From JAHFQJ01 sp046050125 (lineage in GTDB: Bacteria; Pseudomonadota; Gammaproteobacteria; Burkholderiales; Burkholderiaceae), in assembly GCA_046050125.1 (NCBI GenBank), contig JBJOQB010000032.1:1-6797 (forward strand): 6,797 nucleotides of DNA. The letters are read 5' to 3'. The notes beneath the pieces are model-generated. The model was not told where the DNA came from. It made no database searches and saw only the letters and a list, made by a program, of their open reading frames with translations. This document shows, piece after piece, positions 5,160 to 6,797 of the stretch. How positions within the stretch are numbered: position 1 is the first letter of the stretch; each line of letters starts with the position of its first letter. Made by a program: the position numbers and the translations under genes.

Positions 5160-6578
5160 TTAGTTAGAATTATTATTGATTTTCTGATTGCGTAGGAAAG
5201 CAGGAACTTCAGCTAATATCTCAAAAGACTCTTTGGTTTGTCCACCAACAGAATTTGGTTTATTTACATTATTTGTGTTATTTGTATTATGGCTAGGTGT
5301 TGTAGCTTTTTGTTGGCTATTATTGATATTATTCCACAATGGATTGTTACTAGTATTGCTAGGATTGGTACTTCCATATGGTTGATGGTTAATATTTAAA
5401 TTTGCATCTGTGTTTGCAGAATTTTGGTTTGGTGTAGAATTATTACTAACAGGATTATACTGTTGGTGATTATTTTGTGGAGGTGCTCCAAATGTATTAA
5501 TTGTAATTGGTCCATGGTTATTACCACCATGCATGTGATTACCATGTCTATCTTGTAATTGATGTGTAGCATACTGAATAGATTTCTCTAAATCCATTTC
5601 GCTTGTTTGTTCAGGGATTCTTGCAAATCCACCTAAGCCAGTTGCAACTACAGTTACACGTAATGCATCACCCATGCTTTCATCATATACAGAACCAAAA
5701 ATCACTGTTGCATCTTTAGCTGCATAGCTACGAATTGTATTCATAACTTGTTTTGTTTCAGATAATTTTAAGCTACGGCTCGCTGTAATGTTAACGAGTA
5801 TGCCTCTAGCACCTGATAAATCAACACCTTCTAACAAGGGACTTGATACCGCATCTTCAGCAGCTAGCCTAGCTCTGTCTTGACCGCTAATTGTAGCAGT
5901 TCCCATCATCGCTTTGCCTTGCTCGCTCATTACAGTTTTAACGTCTTCAAAATCTACATTAATTAAACCATCAACGTTAATTATTTCTGCAATTCCTGCT
6001 ACTGCATTGTGTAAAACATCATCAGCACATTCAAAGCATTTGTCCATTTCAGCATCTTCACCCATTACAGAGAATAAACGCTCATTAAGTACAATAATTA
6101 ATGAATCTACATGACTTTGCAATTCGTTAGCTCCGATTTCAGCCACATTCATGCGTTTTAAGCCTTCAAATTCAAAAGGCTTTGATACCACACCAACGGT
6201 TAAAATACCCATTTCTTTAGCAATTCTAGCTACAACTGGAGCAGCTCCCGTACCTGTACCGCCACCCATACCAGCAGTGATAAATACCATGTGAGCACCT
6301 GCTAGTAATTGCTTAATTTCTTCGCGAGCCTCTTCTGCTGAACTTTTACCTACTTCTGGTCTTGCTCCTGCACCTAAACCTGTTTTACCTAAACGCAGTT
6401 TATGTGAAGCTGATGAGCGATATAGTGCTTGAGCATCTGTATTCAAACAAATAAATTCAACACCTTGCACACCTTTGTTAATCATGTGTTGAACAGCATT
6501 ATTTCCAGCACCACCAACACCAACAACTTTGATGATTGTTCCTTGTGGCGATTCGTTTTCAATCATTTGAAAGTCCAT
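5160..6578 (-). CDS. ftsZ: Cell division protein FtsZ with long Asn-rich tail
   Basis: FtsZ is the tubulin-like GTPase that polymerises into the cytokinetic ring at mid-cell. The globular part spans about residues 12-320. It has VGVGGAGNNAV (19-29), NTDAQAL (46-52), the GGGTGTG tubulin signature (105-111), PFEFEGLKR (134-142) and the catalytic T7 loop NVDFED (207-212) with Asp209 and Asp212. Residues 321-449 form a low-complexity linker dominated by Asn, Gln, Ser, Thr and His, with a His-rich patch (RHGNHMHGGNNHG, 344-356). The C-terminal peptide EVPAFLRNQ (457-465), which docks FtsA and ZipA-type partners, is intact but followed by seven extra residues (KINNNSN). The total of 472 residues is well over the 380-400 usual for proteobacteria. 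GGAG lies five bases before the ATG at 6578. No ftsA end is seen in the 219 bases upstream; a terminator follows the gene. Confidence 0.98.
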   Translation of the reverse strand: MDFQMIENESPQGTIIKVVGVGGAGNNAVQHMINKGVQGVEFICLNTDAQALYRSSASHKLRLGKTGLGAGARPEVGKSSAEEAREEIKQLLAGAHMVFITAGMGGGTGTGAAPVVARIAKEMGILTVGVVSKPFEFEGLKRMNVAEIGANELQSHVDSLIIVLNERLFSVMGEDAEMDKCFECADDVLHNAVAGIAEIINVDGLINVDFEDVKTVMSEQGKAMMGTATISGQDRARLAAEDAVSSPLLEGVDLSGARGILVNITASRSLKLSETKQVMNTIRSYAAKDATVIFGSVYDESMGDALRVTVVATGLGGFARIPEQTSEMDLEKSIQYATHQLQDRHGNHMHGGNNHGPITINTFGAPPQNNHQQYNPVSNNSTPNQNSANTDANLNINHQPYGSTNPSNTSNNPLWNNINNSQQKATTPSHNTNNTNNVNKPNSVGGQTKESFEILAEVPAFLRNQKINNNSN

Positions 6579-6628
6579 ATACGCTCCAGTTTCGAGTAGA
6601 TTTTAAGCAATTAATAATAGGTTTTTAT

Positions 6629-6648
6629 AACATACACTAAACATACAC
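6629..6648. repeat. Tandem 9-bp direct repeat upstream of ftsZ
   Basis: AACATACAC occurs at 6629-6637 and again at 6640-6648, an 11-base period; on the minus strand it reads GTGTATGTT twice. It is 51-70 bases before the ftsZ start. A period of about one helical turn puts both copies on the same face of the DNA, as at some regulator sites. Further up, 9-bp inverted arms at 6666-6674 (TTTTGTATA) and 6695-6703 (TATACAAAA) flank 20 bases. No clear promoter was recognised here, though several weak AT-rich -10-like words exist. Confidence 0.4.
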
Positions 6649-6797
6649 ATAAAGCTACAACTTATTTTTGTATATATTGCATATAACTAACTTTTATACA
6701 AAACTATTATTTTTAGTTGCTAGATTAGGGTATTTTATTGTCTTTAATTTGATTTTTTTGCAAAATAAGGCTGATTTTTCATATTAGATTTACTATA

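Noticed and set aside
5188..5385. Plus-strand frame giving a very hydrophobic 65-residue peptide opposite the ftsZ tail
   Set aside because: The Leu/Val-rich product is what the complement of Asn/Thr-rich codons encodes; it is not evidence for a membrane protein.
5914..6114. Plus-strand open frame of 66 codons inside ftsZ
   Set aside because: It is antisense to the T7-loop region of FtsZ, which is strongly conserved, and has no separate support.
6744..6797. Minus-strand frame open from the window edge, ending SNMKNQPYFAKKSN
   Set aside because: I considered it as the end of ftsA or a short peptide. It is only 17 codons, does not resemble an FtsA C-terminus I know, and frames of that length are expected by chance.

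Overview
The window is a strongly AT-rich stretch (about 30% G+C by eye) of a bacterial chromosome. The FtsZ N-terminus (MDFQMIE…QGTIIKVVGVGGAGNNAVQHM), the TatA N-terminus (SLWHWIVV…FGTKKLRNVGEDLG) and the ftsZ-lpxC order all resemble Burkholderiales, most likely the Alcaligenaceae side. The low G+C is unusual for that order and recalls host-associated or genome-reduced members such as Kinetoplastibacterium-like symbionts. That placement is an inference from remembered family sequences; no search was run.

Layout: seven genes that look co-directional with lpxC (lpxC, tatA, a small Cys-rich protein, purE, murI, an RsmI-like methyltransferase, a WaaE-like glycosyltransferase) plus ftsZ all lie on the minus strand. 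They read from right to left. ftsZ (5160-6578) is the last dcw-type gene seen, with 219 bases of apparently non-coding DNA before it and a good intrinsic terminator after it (about 5071-5112). The 256-base gap that follows holds a perfect 16-bp Fur-box-like palindrome and two candidate promoters for lpxC. From lpxC down to murI the gaps are short (10-38 bases), so lpxC-tatA-small gene-purE-murI is probably one transcript. A gap of 66-108 bases with two palindromes separates murI from the methyltransferase/glycosyltransferase pair, which are themselves close together. A lone small gene of unknown function (178-417) lies on the plus strand at the left end and converges on the glycosyltransferase.

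Functionally the cluster is mostly cell-envelope and division work: FtsZ makes the division ring, LpxC commits UDP-GlcNAc to lipid A, MurI makes D-glutamate for peptidoglycan, and the WaaE-like enzyme probably adds a sugar to the LPS core. PurE (purines), TatA (folded-protein export) and the RsmI-like methyltransferase are mixed in. The conserved catalytic residues I looked for are present in FtsZ, LpxC, MurI and PurE, so no gene here looks decayed.

I saw no tRNA, rRNA, insertion sequence, CRISPR array or prophage gene, and no clear new multi-gene system. The most open items are the Cys-rich 78-residue protein, the Fur-like palindrome before lpxC, the isolated tatA and the long Asn-rich FtsZ tail.
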